Assembly: GCA_017545365.1 (NCBI GenBank)
Contig: JAFWOP010000064.1
Coordinates: 48,265 to 112,264 of the forward strand
DNA: 64,000 nt
Reading direction: 5' to 3'
From: Bacteroidales bacterium
GTDB lineage: Bacteria; Bacteroidota; Bacteroidia; Bacteroidales; P3
Below are positions 16,975-26,550 of this stretch, piece after piece (the stretch's first letter is position 1; each line of letters begins with the position of its first letter). The position numbers and the translations under genes are program-made. Below the pieces are notes generated by a model. That model was not told the DNA's origin and did not search any database. It worked only from the letters and a program-made list of their open reading frames with translations.

Positions 16975-18369
16975 TCAACCATGGATGGCGCATCCATAGG
17001 CACTCTCTATAGCCTCCATCACAGCCTCACTCATGGTGGGATGGGGGTGTATGGCCCCGGCCACCTGCTTGGCTGTCAGCCCGTTCTCGCGTGCCGCGAC
17101 TATGCCGGCAATCATCTCGGTCACATTGTCACCGCACATGTGGCAGCCCAAGATTTCGTCGGTGTTCTTGTCGACAATCATCTTGATGAAGCCGTCGGTG
17201 TTGCCGGCTGCGGTGGCTTTGCCGCTGGCTTTGAAGAAGAACTTGCCCACCAGGATTTCCTTGCCGGCCTCAAGGGCTTTCTTTTCAGTCAAGCCCACGC
17301 TGGCCACTTCAGGCGTGGTGTAGGTGCAGCCGGGGATGTTGGCATAGTTGACCAATTTGGGCTGATGACCGGCAATATGCTCAATGCAGCAGATGGCTTC
17401 GGCACTGGCCACATGCGCCAAGGCGGGGCCATGCACCACATCGCCGATGGCATAGTAGCCGGGGACGTTGGTCTGGTAGTAGTCGTCGACCGCTATCTTG
17501 CCACGCTCGAAAGCGATGCCGGTCTCCTCCAATCCCAGGTTCTCCAAGTTGGTCACCACGCCCACGGCACTCAGCACCACGTCGCAGTCGACTACCGTTT
17601 CGGCGTTTTTCTTCATATCCTTAATGGTCACGTGGCACACGTCGCCATCAATGTCCACCTTCTCCACACTGGCGCTTGCCATCACCTTCATGCCCATCTT
17701 GCGGAAACTGCGGCTTACCTGGCTGGCGGTGTCCTCGTCCTCGTTGGGAAGAATCTGAGGCATAAACTCCACCAGTGTCACCTGCACCCCTATGCTTTGG
17801 TAGAAGAAGGCAAACTCGCTGCCTATGGCACCGCTGCCGCAGACCACCATGCTCTTGGGTTTGAACGGCAGGGTCATGGCCTCGCGGTAGCCGATGATGT
17901 GCTTGCCGTCCTGCGGCATGCTGGGCATCACCTTGCTGCGTGCGCCTGTGGCAATGACTATATGGTCGGCCTCGTATTCGGTCGTGTTGCCTTCGGCATC
18001 CACCACGTCAATCTTATGATTGGGTTTCACCTTGGCAGTGCCCATGATGACATCCACATTGTTCTTTTTCAAGAGGAACTGGACACCTTTGCTCATAGTC
18101 TCGGCCACGCCGCGGCTGCGCTGAACCATGGCCGAAAGGTCAGCCTCGGCCGGTTGGGATGCAACGCCATAATTGGAAGCATGGGCAATATAGTTATACA
18201 CTTGCGCACTCTTTAACAGAGCCTTAGTGGGGATACAGCCCCAATTCAAGCAGATGCCGCCGAGGTTTTCACGTTCCACAACAGCGGTCTTCATTCCCAG
18301 CTGCGAAGCCTTCACTGCAGCCACATAGCCGCCAGGGCCACTTCCGATAACTACCAAGTCGTATTTCAT
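16975..18369 (-). CDS. lpdA: Dihydrolipoyl dehydrogenase
   Basis: 464 residues. E3 of 2-oxoacid dehydrogenase complexes and of the glycine cleavage system; it reoxidises protein-bound dihydrolipoamide using FAD and NAD. The FAD-binding N-terminus is LVVIGSGPGGYVAAVKASQL. The redox disulfide is in GGICLNWGCIPTKALL. The dimer-interface His-Glu region is AIHPHPTMSEAVMEA. With gcvH at 28.8 kb it could serve glycine cleavage; no other complex subunits are in the window. Confidence 0.95.
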   Translation of the reverse strand: MKYDLVVIGSGPGGYVAAVKASQLGMKTAVVERENLGGICLNWGCIPTKALLKSAQVYNYIAHASNYGVASQPAEADLSAMVQRSRGVAETMSKGVQFLLKKNNVDVIMGTAKVKPNHKIDVVDAEGNTTEYEADHIVIATGARSKVMPSMPQDGKHIIGYREAMTLPFKPKSMVVCGSGAIGSEFAFFYQSIGVQVTLVEFMPQILPNEDEDTASQVSRSFRKMGMKVMASASVEKVDIDGDVCHVTIKDMKKNAETVVDCDVVLSAVGVVTNLENLGLEETGIAFERGKIAVDDYYQTNVPGYYAIGDVVHGPALAHVASAEAICCIEHIAGHQPKLVNYANIPGCTYTTPEVASVGLTEKKALEAGKEILVGKFFFKASGKATAAGNTDGFIKMIVDKNTDEILGCHMCGDNVTEMIAGIVAARENGLTAKQVAGAIHPHPTMSEAVMEAIESAYGCAIHG

Positions 18370-18432
18370 ATCTTGCAGTATTTGTTTTTATTATATTTAA
18401 TTTATCTATATTTCTACTGTTCAAACAATTTG

Positions 18433-18440
18433 CAAAGATA
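18433..18440 (-). promoter_or_regulatory. -7 element for lpdA
   Basis: TATCTTTG on the minus strand, 64 bp upstream of lpdA. No clear -33 TTTG lies at the right distance. Confidence 0.55.
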
Positions 18441-18800
18441 CGTTTTTTTTTTGAATTGATGCCTGAAAAGCAAACATCGCTGTAAAAAATTAAGACTCAT
18501 CCATTACGGCAAAACCCGGTTTTTCTCATCCTTTTCCGCCCTATAACATTGTCCGTGACACTCCGCCGCACCGCAGGGTCTAGACTGTCCCACAGCGACT
18601 TCGCTCCTTTTCCCATAGTTATAACTCTACAACCCGACTATTTCAGGATGCAGAATCTAACACTTTGCTTACGGTTGCCCTATAAAAAACGGATTAAAGG
18701 CGAAGCCGCACACTACCTGCTGTGGGACTGCAAGGGGTGGCGCATGGGGGAAAAACGGGTGCGGAGGTGAAAAAAAACACGTCATGACGCAAATTTTTCG

Positions 18801-18808
18801 TATTTTTG
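18801..18808 (+). promoter_or_regulatory. -7 element for the barrel gene at 18834
   Basis: TATTTTTG lies 26 bp before the ATG at 18834. Its position rules out the in-frame TTG at 18813 as the start, because the transcript would begin at about that point. Confidence 0.5.
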
Positions 18809-18833
18809 CATTTTGCATAGCAGCACACTCATC

Positions 18834-20045
18834 ATGTCAAAGAACTGGATTATAACGTTACTCCTACTGTCGTCGATATACGCTGGGGCTCAAAGCATCC
18901 GACTGTCCAAGTACGATGCCCCGAACGCCCTATACTTCGACGCCGACCGCCTCTACGACTTCAACATGTACGAGCGTTCGCGCCTCAATTTGTCGGTGAT
19001 TTGGGTGTCGCCCAACCAAACGGCGGCGCAACAACGGACTGTCTTCGGGCAATGGATGCTGTGGCCCTACGTCGGTTATGGCTTCGGCGACCACGCCTGG
19101 AAGTACGGTCTCGGAACCCAGCTGCGGCTGCCAGGGAGGAGGGATGTGCGGATGCTATTGTGGGTGTACAACGATGTGGAACGCGCCGCCACACGCCGCC
19201 TCGACGACTACACTACGCTCACCCCGTCGCTCAACTCGGGCATTGTCACTTCGCGCTATTCGGGGGTCAGGGGCGGCACTTTCGACTTAATCTTCTCACC
19301 CAGCAGGGATTGGTCGGTTACTTTAGGTGTGCTACAGACTTGGGAGGACTACCGTTTCGACAGCACGGGTTTCTTCTACCCCTCTGCAGAGCCCATGCGC
19401 GTGCAGCCCTTGCGGGCTTTTAGCGAGTTACGGGCACGCCTGGGTGGGAAAGCGGGGGTCACACTCCTTCTCGTCGGAGGCCGCGTAGCGGACACCTCTG
19501 CCCGCTATTACGCCCGCGCGCTGGCACAGTATAACGCCGACCTCGGCACCGGCGGGCTCCACCTTTACGCCCAATTGGGGTTCGCCACCGAGGGGACGCC
19601 CTACAGCCGCATGTTCGACTTGTCGGGCACGGCCTTCTCCACTTACTTTTTCAAGAACTCGTTCCTCACCGTCCGCCCCAATACTTTCACGGCCAACGTC
19701 TTCACACACATCTGCCTCAACTACACCGCACCCCTGCCCCTCTGGAAGCTGTCGTGGTCGGAGCCGCACCCGTTCCTTCAGCTGAATGCGCTGTGGGGCC
19801 ACCTGTTCGGACAGGACGGTGAAGGCCGCCTCTGTTGGGAGGGACTGCCCCTGCAGTCGCCCTACCTGGGGCTCCTGGAGCCTGCCACGGGTTTTAAAGG
19901 CTTGGTCCATTGGGGCCTGACGGACATCGGATTCGGAGTGGCGTACCAAGTGTGCCCCCGCAAGGCCTCCTACTTCCCTCAGAAGATGGAAGACAACTTG
20001 GCCTTCACTTTGGTGGCGGACTTTATTTTGGACAATATAAAATGA
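18834..20045 (+). CDS. Outer-membrane beta-barrel protein (DUF5686-like C-terminus)
   Basis: 403 residues with a signal peptide (MSKNWIITLLLLSSIYAGAQ). The rest is alternating amphipathic beta strands rich in Tyr, Phe and Gly, typical of an outer-membrane barrel. The last third (GTAFSTYFFKNSFLTVRPNT onward) recalls the barrel part of DUF5686 proteins, but the usual N-terminal carboxypeptidase-like domain is missing. Substrate and role are unknown. The ATG at 18834 is chosen over the in-frame TTG at 18813. The next gene starts 39 bp after. Confidence 0.7.
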   Translation: MSKNWIITLLLLSSIYAGAQSIRLSKYDAPNALYFDADRLYDFNMYERSRLNLSVIWVSPNQTAAQQRTVFGQWMLWPYVGYGFGDHAWKYGLGTQLRLPGRRDVRMLLWVYNDVERAATRRLDDYTTLTPSLNSGIVTSRYSGVRGGTFDLIFSPSRDWSVTLGVLQTWEDYRFDSTGFFYPSAEPMRVQPLRAFSELRARLGGKAGVTLLLVGGRVADTSARYYARALAQYNADLGTGGLHLYAQLGFATEGTPYSRMFDLSGTAFSTYFFKNSFLTVRPNTFTANVFTHICLNYTAPLPLWKLSWSEPHPFLQLNALWGHLFGQDGEGRLCWEGLPLQSPYLGLLEPATGFKGLVHWGLTDIGFGVAYQVCPRKASYFPQKMEDNLAFTLVADFILDNIK

Positions 20046-20084
20046 TATTTTGCGTTAATTAGACAATAAAAAAACACACACGAC

Positions 20085-21509
20085 ATGTCTCGTATTCTCT
20101 CTTTCACCCTGTTGCTGCTGACGCTGACGACCACGGCGTCGGCCCAGAGGTATCGGATGGCGTTCGAACTGCCCAAGGACGGCAGCCATGACAGTATCCT
20201 CTTCATCGCCCAGCATTACCGCGACCAGCTGGTTGTCCTCGACAGCACGACCCGCGACAATGGCGACGCCTTTGTCTTTTCAGGCAGCCGCCACTGGAAC
20301 ACCGGGACTTACGCCCTGGTGGGCAGCGACCGCAAAAAGTCGCTGATGGACTTCACCATCGACGGCAGCACCCGCTTCACCATCCGGGTCAATGCCGCCT
20401 TCGGGGTGTCGGACCCTCAGCACGACATTACCGGCTCGGTCGCCAACCAAGTGATGTACACCTACATCAACCGCGTCACGGAGGCCAAACGCCGTGTGAA
20501 AGACATCGAACAGCGCAAACGCTCCCCCCAGCCCGCCACCCGCGAGGCGGCCGAGAAGGAGATGACGCAGCTGACCGAAGAGATGACCGGGTTTGAGAAG
20601 GAGTTCTTCAAGCAGAACGGCAAGTACCGCTTTGTGCAGCTGGTGGACATGTTCAACGGCCCCGAAGTGCCGGACGAGGTGGTTGACAAGACCACATACT
20701 ATATCACCCACTACTGGGACGAGGTGGATTTGAAGGACCACAGCCTGGTGTACACCCCCGACCTCTTCAACAAGATGAGCCTGTACTTCTTCAACGTGCT
20801 CTATCATGCCGACAAGGACACGATATGCAAGTATGCCGACATGGTGTTGCAACGTATTGAAGATGACACTTTGATGCTGCGTTACTTTATGGACTACATC
20901 ATGCCCCGCTACTACCGTTCCACCAAGAATATCGGGTGGGATGCCACGTGGTGCTACCTGGTGCGCAAATACTACCTGACGGGCAAATGCGCGTGGGCGT
21001 CGCCAAGCGAAATCAGCAATAAGAGGCAGAGCGTGGAATTCCTTGAGAAGTCGCTCATCGGGGCCAAAGGTGCGGAGCTGTGGATGGCCGACACCAACCA
21101 GTCGGCAGACCCGAAGGACTGGATTTCGTCGCACCGCTTCCCGCAGAAGTATGTCATCCTCTGGTTCTGGGACCCCGACTGCCACCACTGCCAGGAGCAG
21201 ACCGCCGAACTGAAACGGCTCTACGACTCCCTGACCGTGGCCGGCAACAAGATATTCGAGGTGTACGCCATAGGCTATGAGGCCGATGTGGAAAAGTGGA
21301 AACGGTATGTCCGTGAGCACCAGCTGCCCTTCGTCAATGTGGGCGGGAGCAACGTGAACATCGACTATCAGGAGGCTTACAACGTACACGGCGCCCCCAC
21401 GATGATTATCCTCAACGAGGAGCGGCGCATCATCATGAACAAGGTGATTCCCGCCAAAAACATCCTCACCTTCCTTGAACGGTATGAAAAGACCCGGAAC
21501 AAGCAATAG
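20085..21509 (+). CDS. Periplasmic TlpA-like thioredoxin-fold protein
   Basis: 474 residues with a signal peptide (MSRILSFTLLLLTLTTTASA). The N-terminal part (about 22-110) looks like the DUF4369 beta domain and the middle (about 130-320) like DUF5106. The C-terminal thioredoxin/TlpA domain carries the redox CHHC motif in FWDPDCHHCQEQ and a cis-Pro in HGAPTMII. Such proteins handle disulfide exchange in the periplasm; the partner is unknown. It follows the barrel gene by 39 bp, suggesting one transcript. Confidence 0.85.
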   Translation: MSRILSFTLLLLTLTTTASAQRYRMAFELPKDGSHDSILFIAQHYRDQLVVLDSTTRDNGDAFVFSGSRHWNTGTYALVGSDRKKSLMDFTIDGSTRFTIRVNAAFGVSDPQHDITGSVANQVMYTYINRVTEAKRRVKDIEQRKRSPQPATREAAEKEMTQLTEEMTGFEKEFFKQNGKYRFVQLVDMFNGPEVPDEVVDKTTYYITHYWDEVDLKDHSLVYTPDLFNKMSLYFFNVLYHADKDTICKYADMVLQRIEDDTLMLRYFMDYIMPRYYRSTKNIGWDATWCYLVRKYYLTGKCAWASPSEISNKRQSVEFLEKSLIGAKGAELWMADTNQSADPKDWISSHRFPQKYVILWFWDPDCHHCQEQTAELKRLYDSLTVAGNKIFEVYAIGYEADVEKWKRYVREHQLPFVNVGGSNVNIDYQEAYNVHGAPTMIILNEERRIIMNKVIPAKNILTFLERYEKTRNKQ

Positions 21510-21578
21510 TTTCTATTTTACCACTATTTTATTTCTATTTCATTTGATTATTGTTTCAAACCTTTAAATAAAAAAAAT

Positions 21579-22340
21579 ATGAGAAAACACATTGTAGCAG
21601 GAAACTGGAAAATGAACAAGACCTTCAGCGAGGCCGACGAACTCATCAGTGCCATCATGGACAAGGTGGAGGAGGTAACACTGGACAAGAACACGCAGCT
21701 TATCATCTGCCCCCCGTTCCCCTATCTGGAGATGGCCAGCGACTACGGCGACGATAGTTATTTCACTGTCGGCGCACAGGATGTGAGTAGCCAGGAGTCG
21801 GGAGCATATACCGGCGAGGTTTCTGCCGCCATGCTGGAGTCGATGGATTTGGAATACTGCATCGTGGGCCACAGCGAGCGCCGGGCCTACCATCATGAGA
21901 CCGACGCCATTGTGGCTGCGAAGGTCAACCAGCTGCTGGCACACGGCATCCGCCCCATCGTCTGCTGCGGCGAGGTGCTGGAAGAGCGCGAGGGCGACAA
22001 GCAGTTTGACGTGGTGAAGCGTCAGATTGCCGACGGCCTGTTCCATCTCACTGCCGAACAGTTCGGCAATATCGTCATCGCCTACGAGCCTGTGTGGGCC
22101 ATCGGCACTGGCAAGACCGCCACGCCCGAACAGGCACAGGAGATGCACGCCTTCATCCGCGGCCTTATCCGTGAGAAATATGGCGAGGAGGTGGCCGACA
22201 ACACCTCTATCCTCTACGGCGGAAGCTGCAAGCCATCCAACGCCAAGGAGCTCTTCGCCAACCCCGATGTGGACGGCGGGCTGATTGGCGGTGCCTCATT
22301 GAAGGCTGACGACTTTGTGGCCATCGCTATGGCTTTTTGA
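21579..22340 (+). CDS. tpiA: Triosephosphate isomerase
   Basis: 253 residues, normal length. TpiA interconverts dihydroxyacetone phosphate and glyceraldehyde 3-phosphate in glycolysis. Catalytic residues are in the N-terminal GNWKMNK (Asn, Lys), the IVGHSERR block (His) and the signature [18 protein letters not shown] (Glu). The phosphate-binding end [13 protein letters not shown] and [10 protein letters not shown] are intact. Preceded by a 69-bp AT-rich gap. Confidence 0.97.
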   Translation: MRKHIVAGNWKMNKTFSEADELISAIMDKVEEVTLDKNTQLIICPPFPYLEMASDYGDDSYFTVGAQDVSSQESGAYTGEVSAAMLESMDLEYCIVGHSERRAYHHETDAIVAAKVNQLLAHGIRPIVCCGEVLEEREGDKQFDVVKRQIADGLFHLTAEQFGNIVIAYEPVWAIGTGKTATPEQAQEMHAFIRGLIREKYGEEVADNTSILYGGSCKPSNAKELFANPDVDGGLIGGASLKADDFVAIAMAF

Positions 22341-22343
22341 TGA

Positions 22344-22569
22344 ATGCTTGATTGTTTGACGCTCTAATATAACAAATGACTGATTTTTGCCAAACTGTCT
22401 CAATGTCGCGTCCCTTCGGGACGCTGAGTAGTAGGGTTATCCCTGACCCCACACTGCGAAACCTATCGGTTTCTTGTATGGGGTTATTGAAATTCAGCCT
22501 CTTCGAGGCTGTTGAAAAATCAGTCAGATATAGCATAAGAGCGTTGTTTGAATATTATCACTCAAGCAT
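22344..22569. repeat. Hairpin element bounded by inverted repeats, after tpiA
   Basis: Outer arms ATGCTTGA (22344-22351) and TCAAGCAT (22562-22569) enclose inner arms TGACTGATTTTT (22377-22388) and its perfect complement (22515-22526). Inside are the small perfect hairpins GCGTCCC-TTC-GGGACGC (22408-22424), AAACC/GGTTT near 22459-22472 and CAGCCTC-TTC-GAGGCTG (22495-22511). The first hairpin, with its flanking TGTC, recurs inverted in the element at 58356-58860. This looks like a REP-type element. The rest of the 331-bp gap (22570-22671) shows no gene. Confidence 0.65.
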
Positions 22570-22671
22570 CAACGTTGTACAAGGTGAGAGCAGAGGGAGC
22601 TTGCTCACTATGCCGAGCCAAAACAACGTCACGAAGTAACACAATCGAGCAATCAGACAAACTATCTTTGA

Positions 22672-23892
22672 ATGACTTTTGAGCGCTTCATAGCCAAGAA
22701 GTTCCTTCCGAGGGGGCGCGACTCTTATTCCGCCCCGTTGACCACTATCGCCACCTGCAGCATCGCGCTGGGGGTGGCGGTGATGGTGGTGGCGGTGTGC
22801 ATCCTGCGCGGCTTCCAAGGGGAGATACGGCAGAAGGTGGTCGGGTTCGGCTCCCACATCGTGGTGCAGCCCTACGCCATGGGCAACACCTACGAGCTGA
22901 CGCCCCTTGACTTCTCCCGTCCCGAAACGGAGCGCATCCGCCACACGGAGGGTGTGTTGCGCGCCGACCCCTTCGCCATTCAGGGTGGGATGATTAAGAC
23001 CGACGACCAGATACACGGCATCCTCTTCAAGGGGGTGGCTAGGGGTTACGACACGACGTTCTTTGCCGGGAGCCTGGTGTGCGGGCGGACACCCGACCTT
23101 ACGACCGACAGCCCGTCCAACGAGGTGATGATCTCGCAGCGGGTGGCCGACCAGCTGGAACTGACACTCGGCGACCGATTGCGCACCTATTTCTGGCAAG
23201 GCGATGGCTACAGGGCGCGTGCCTTCGAGGTCTGCGGCATATACAACACCGACTTGGCCGACTTCGACGAGCATTATGTGGTGGGCGACCTGCGGCAGGT
23301 GCAGCGGCTGAACGGTTGGGACAGTGTGCAGGCTGGGGGGCTGGAGGTGATGACCGACGACTTCGGCAGGCTGCAACGCACCGCCAACGCCATCTTGGGG
23401 CAGCTGGGCTACGACCTGACCCTCACCACCATTGTGGAGCAGAACCCCGCCCTCTTCTCGTGGCTTGATTTGCTGGACAGCAACATCGTGCTCATCATCA
23501 TCATCATGTCGGTGGTCTGTTCGGTGTCGGTGGTGTCGGCCTTGCTTATCATGATTTTCGAGAAGTCGTCCACTATCGGCATCCTTAAGGCACTGGGTGA
23601 GGACAATGGGGGCATCCGTCGTATTTTCATGCACAAGACGCTCAGCATCGTAGTCAAAGGCATCCTGCTGGGCGACGCTGCGGCATGGCTGCTCTGCTGG
23701 CTGCAGAGCCGTCTGCAGATGGTGCGGCTGGACAGCGCAAGCTATATGATGGACTATGTGCCCGTGGAACTAAGCGCATGGACTTTCGTGGCCATCAGCC
23801 TGGGCAGTCTGGCCATCGGGCTGCTGGCCATGCTGGTGCCCACAGCATATATCTCACACATCACACCTGCAAAATCTATCAAGTTCGAATAA
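22672..23892 (+). CDS. FtsX/LolC-type ABC transporter permease
   Basis: 406 residues. The N-terminus MTFERFIAKKFLPRGRDSY and the following helix are typical of lipoprotein-releasing LolC/LolE-like permeases. A periplasmic domain follows (about 50-260), then three more helices near residues 280, 325 and 375 in the FtsX fold. It would pair with a LolD-like ATPase that is not encoded next to it. The likely role is extraction of lipoproteins from the inner membrane, by family resemblance. The histidine kinase gene starts 3 bp after its stop. Confidence 0.85.
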   Translation: MTFERFIAKKFLPRGRDSYSAPLTTIATCSIALGVAVMVVAVCILRGFQGEIRQKVVGFGSHIVVQPYAMGNTYELTPLDFSRPETERIRHTEGVLRADPFAIQGGMIKTDDQIHGILFKGVARGYDTTFFAGSLVCGRTPDLTTDSPSNEVMISQRVADQLELTLGDRLRTYFWQGDGYRARAFEVCGIYNTDLADFDEHYVVGDLRQVQRLNGWDSVQAGGLEVMTDDFGRLQRTANAILGQLGYDLTLTTIVEQNPALFSWLDLLDSNIVLIIIIMSVVCSVSVVSALLIMIFEKSSTIGILKALGEDNGGIRRIFMHKTLSIVVKGILLGDAAAWLLCWLQSRLQMVRLDSASYMMDYVPVELSAWTFVAISLGSLAIGLLAMLVPTAYISHITPAKSIKFE

Positions 23893-23895
23893 ACG

Positions 23896-25374
23896 ATGAA
23901 GAAAGCGAAATGGATTATATTGGCCATCACGGTACTGCTTGCCGGGTTTGCGCTCTTTGAGATTTATGCCCTCTCGAATCAGATACGCCGCACGGAGCAG
24001 GAGAAGGTGAAGCTATGGGCCAACGCCATCAGCCAGAAGGCGCAGCTGGTGAACTATTCCGAGCAGTTTTTTGCGAGTGTGGCCCGCGACGAGCACCTGA
24101 AGATGGAGATGTACACCAACATCCTGCGTTCGTTCGACAACAAGGATATGGGCGCCGATGTGGATTTCAGCCTCGACTATGTGCGTTATATCGTCGACAG
24201 CAGCGAGACGGCTATCATTATCACCGACAAGGACTCGCTCATCACAGTCCCCAGCGAACTGGCGGGGCAGAAGTTGGAGGGCGAACTGCTACAGGAGTTT
24301 TCGCATAACGAGCCATTCCACTACCGCATCTGGGGGATGCCTATGACGCTGTACTACAAAGAGTCGAGGGTATACACCGAGCTGAGGCACGTGCTGGACG
24401 AATTCAACGAGTCGTTTCTTTCGGAGATTACCAACAACTCGGTGTTCGTCCCGGTGCTGATAGTGGACAGCCTGCAGGGCGAGGTGCTGGGGAGCGGCAA
24501 CATGTCGTCGCGCGAATATGCCACACCCGACCGGCTGTCGGACAAGCTCTGCGAGATGGCGGAGGAGAACGAGCCTATCGAGTTCCGCCTCCCCAACGGA
24601 CAACGGGCATACCTCTTTTATGAAAGTACCCCCGTACTGAAGGTATTGCGGTGGGTGCCGCTGCTATACCTCTTTGTGCTGGTGGTGCTGCTGGCCGTGA
24701 CATACAATCTGTTCCGCACGGCGCGGACTATGGAGCAAAACACCATCTGGGTGGGCATGGCCAAAGAGACGGCCCACCAGCTGGGCACCCCTATCTCTTC
24801 GCTGATGGCATGGACACAGTACCTTGAAGGCAAGACTTTCGACGCCAGCTATGCTGCCGAAGTGAACAAGGACCTCCATCGGCTGGAGACCGTCACTCAC
24901 CGATTCTCGAAGATTGGCTCGGTGCCGGAACTGAAAAATGAGAATGTGTGCCAAGCCATACAGAACGCTATCAACTACTTGCAGACCCGCAGCTCGCGCA
25001 AGGTGAAGTTCGTGACCAGTTTCCCCGAAGAAGAGCTCATAGTGCCGCTGAACAGCTACCTCTTCGAATGGGTGATAGAGAATGTGTGCAAGAACGCCAT
25101 CGACGCAATGGACGGTGCTGGCACCTTTACCACCGTGGTGTCCGCCGACAGCCGACATGTGTATATCGACCTTGGCGACACAGGCAAAGGGATGCCGCCA
25201 TCTGTTCAGAAACGAGTGTTCGACAGCGGCTTCACTACCAAACAGCGAGGATGGGGGCTTGGGCTTTCGCTTGCCAAGCGCATCATCAAAGACTACCACC
25301 GCGGCCGCATATTTGTGAAATACAGCGTAGAGGGGCAGGGCACAGTGTTCAGGATTGTGCTTAATAGGAACTAG
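23896..25374 (+). CDS. Sensor histidine kinase (orphan)
   Basis: 492 residues. Two transmembrane helices (about 5-25 and 252-275) frame a periplasmic sensor region. The kinase core has a phospho-acceptor H294 in GMAKETAHQLGTPISSLMAW, an N-box VIENVCKNAIDAMDG, a G1 box DTGKGM and a G2 box GWGLGLSLAKRI. No response regulator is adjacent, so the partner must be elsewhere. The ligand is unknown. The stop codon lies inside a 15-bp perfect inverted repeat (25371-25402). Confidence 0.92.
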   Translation: MKKAKWIILAITVLLAGFALFEIYALSNQIRRTEQEKVKLWANAISQKAQLVNYSEQFFASVARDEHLKMEMYTNILRSFDNKDMGADVDFSLDYVRYIVDSSETAIIITDKDSLITVPSELAGQKLEGELLQEFSHNEPFHYRIWGMPMTLYYKESRVYTELRHVLDEFNESFLSEITNNSVFVPVLIVDSLQGEVLGSGNMSSREYATPDRLSDKLCEMAEENEPIEFRLPNGQRAYLFYESTPVLKVLRWVPLLYLFVLVVLLAVTYNLFRTARTMEQNTIWVGMAKETAHQLGTPISSLMAWTQYLEGKTFDASYAAEVNKDLHRLETVTHRFSKIGSVPELKNENVCQAIQNAINYLQTRSSRKVKFVTSFPEEELIVPLNSYLFEWVIENVCKNAIDAMDGAGTFTTVVSADSRHVYIDLGDTGKGMPPSVQKRVFDSGFTTKQRGWGLGLSLAKRIIKDYHRGRIFVKYSVEGQGTVFRIVLNRN

Positions 25375-25438
25375 GCTTACTAGAGTGCTCTAGTAAGCCT
25401 AGTATTTCTAGTATGACTAGTATTACTAGTAATTCTAG
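25371..25438. repeat. CTAG-rich hairpin and word repeat
   Basis: CTAGGCTTACTAGAG (25371-25385) and its exact complement (25388-25402) form a hairpin at the kinase stop codon. It is followed by TAGTA-type words, giving eight CTAG tetranucleotides in about 65 bp. It may act as a bidirectional terminator between the convergent kinase and aldolase genes, although there is no long T-run. Confidence 0.7.
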
Positions 25439-26467
25439 CTATAGCTTTAGTCTTGCTTTCAGGGCTTCTACGAAGTGGGCGATGTCCTCTTCGGTGGTGT
25501 CGAAAGAGCACATCCAGCGTACCACGTCGTTTGCCTCGTCCCAATCGTAGAAGAAATAGTCGTTCTGCAAGCCTGTCCACACCTCATGGGGCAGCTGGAC
25601 GAACACGCTGTTCACTTGCACGGGATACATGACCCGCACACCAGGAATGTCTTTGACCGCTTGGTAGAGCATCAGGGCCATACGGTTGCTGTGCTCGGCA
25701 TTACGCCGCCAGAGGCCGGTGGTGAGATAAGCTTCGAACTGGACTGCCACGAAGCGCATCTTGCTACAGAGCTGCGACATCTGCTTGCGGCGATACTTCA
25801 TGTCGACATCTAACTTGGGGTTGAGGATGACGCAGCTTTCGCCCATCAGCAGCCCATTCTTAGTTCCTCCAAACGAAAGGCAGTCGACGCCGCAGTCGGT
25901 AGTCATCTCCTTAAACGAGCAGCCCAAACGGACAGCAGCGTTGGCCAAACGCGCACCATCGACATGGAGATACATGTCGTAAGAATGAGCCAAGTCGGCC
26001 AGCGCGCGTATCTCGTCGAGGGTGTAGAGGGTGCCTAGCTCGGTCGACTGTGCGATGCTGATGGCGCGGGGTTGGGAATGATGTTCAAAGCCGAACCCAT
26101 GCAATTGGGTCTTCACCAGTTCGGGGGTGAGTTTTCCATCGGGGGTAGGCACAGTGAGCAGCTTGCAGCCCACTATCCTTTGCGGTGCGCCGCACTCGTC
26201 GACATGGATGTGTGCCGTGTCAGAACAGACCACCGCGTGGTGCGAACGGCACATGGCGTCGATGCACAGGACATTCGCCCCCGTGCCGTTAAAAACAAGA
26301 TATACGCTGGCCTGTGAGCCGAAGGTCTGTCTGAAGAGGTCGGCCGTACGTTGGGTGTATTCATCATCGCCATAGGCCAGGGCATGCTCCGTATTGGCGG
26401 AAGCTATTGCTTCCAAAATCTCAGGGCTTATGCCCGAGTGATTATCGCTTCCAAAACCGCGCTTCAT
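25439..26467 (-). CDS. Threonine aldolase family protein (PLP-dependent)
   Basis: 343 residues, counting from the ATG at 26467, which gives the normal family N-terminus MKRGFGSDNHSGISPEILEA. Upstream in-frame codons to 26518 encode a hydrophobic tail drawn from word-repeat DNA and are excluded. The PLP-Lys block is CLSFGGTKNGLLMGE near residue 200, and DGARLANAAVRLGCS lies just before it. It cleaves L-threonine or allo-threonine to glycine and acetaldehyde; a beta-eliminating relative is possible. Confidence 0.9.
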   Translation of the reverse strand: MKRGFGSDNHSGISPEILEAIASANTEHALAYGDDEYTQRTADLFRQTFGSQASVYLVFNGTGANVLCIDAMCRSHHAVVCSDTAHIHVDECGAPQRIVGCKLLTVPTPDGKLTPELVKTQLHGFGFEHHSQPRAISIAQSTELGTLYTLDEIRALADLAHSYDMYLHVDGARLANAAVRLGCSFKEMTTDCGVDCLSFGGTKNGLLMGESCVILNPKLDVDMKYRRKQMSQLCSKMRFVAVQFEAYLTTGLWRRNAEHSNRMALMLYQAVKDIPGVRVMYPVQVNSVFVQLPHEVWTGLQNDYFFYDWDEANDVVRWMCSFDTTEEDIAHFVEALKARLKL

Positions 26468-26550
26468 GTAAAGTAAGAAGTATAAATTAAGAACTAAGAT
26501 GTGAGAAGTAAGAGTCAAGACCTCTTAGCTCTTACTTCTTACATCATTAA
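26468..26550. repeat. Word-repeat island between rho and the aldolase gene
   Basis: GTAAGAAGTATAAATTAAGA-type words on one side face CTTAGCTCTTACTTCTTACA on the other. The AAGTAAGAG/CTCTTACTT pair can form a hairpin. Similar CTTACTTCCTACTT words occur at 12760-12790 and 16950-16978. Confidence 0.6.

Larger units (their letters stand above)
18370..18833. other. Divergent intergenic region
   Basis: This gap of about 460 bp holds the lpdA promoter (18433-18440) and the promoter of the outer-membrane barrel gene (TATTTTTG, 18801-18808). Between them I find nothing convincing. A short frame at 18549-18770 encodes a basic peptide with no family resemblance and is not called. Confidence 0.6.

Noticed and set aside
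16981..18216. Plus-strand open frame of 411 codons
   Set aside because: Antisense to lpdA, which is complete and unmistakable.
18549..18770. 73-codon plus-strand frame between lpdA and the barrel gene
   Set aside because: No promoter of its own, no ribosome-binding site and no family; the composition matches random GC-rich sequence.
22344..22569. tRNA or known riboswitch in the hairpin-rich gap
   Set aside because: The hairpins are short and separate, with no cloverleaf, no TTCGAAT-type arm in the right place and no conserved riboswitch core.
22663..22670. TATCTTTG one base before the FtsX-type permease ATG
   Set aside because: A transcript from it would begin inside the gene. The ATG at 22672 gives the normal N-terminus, and no later start fits the family.
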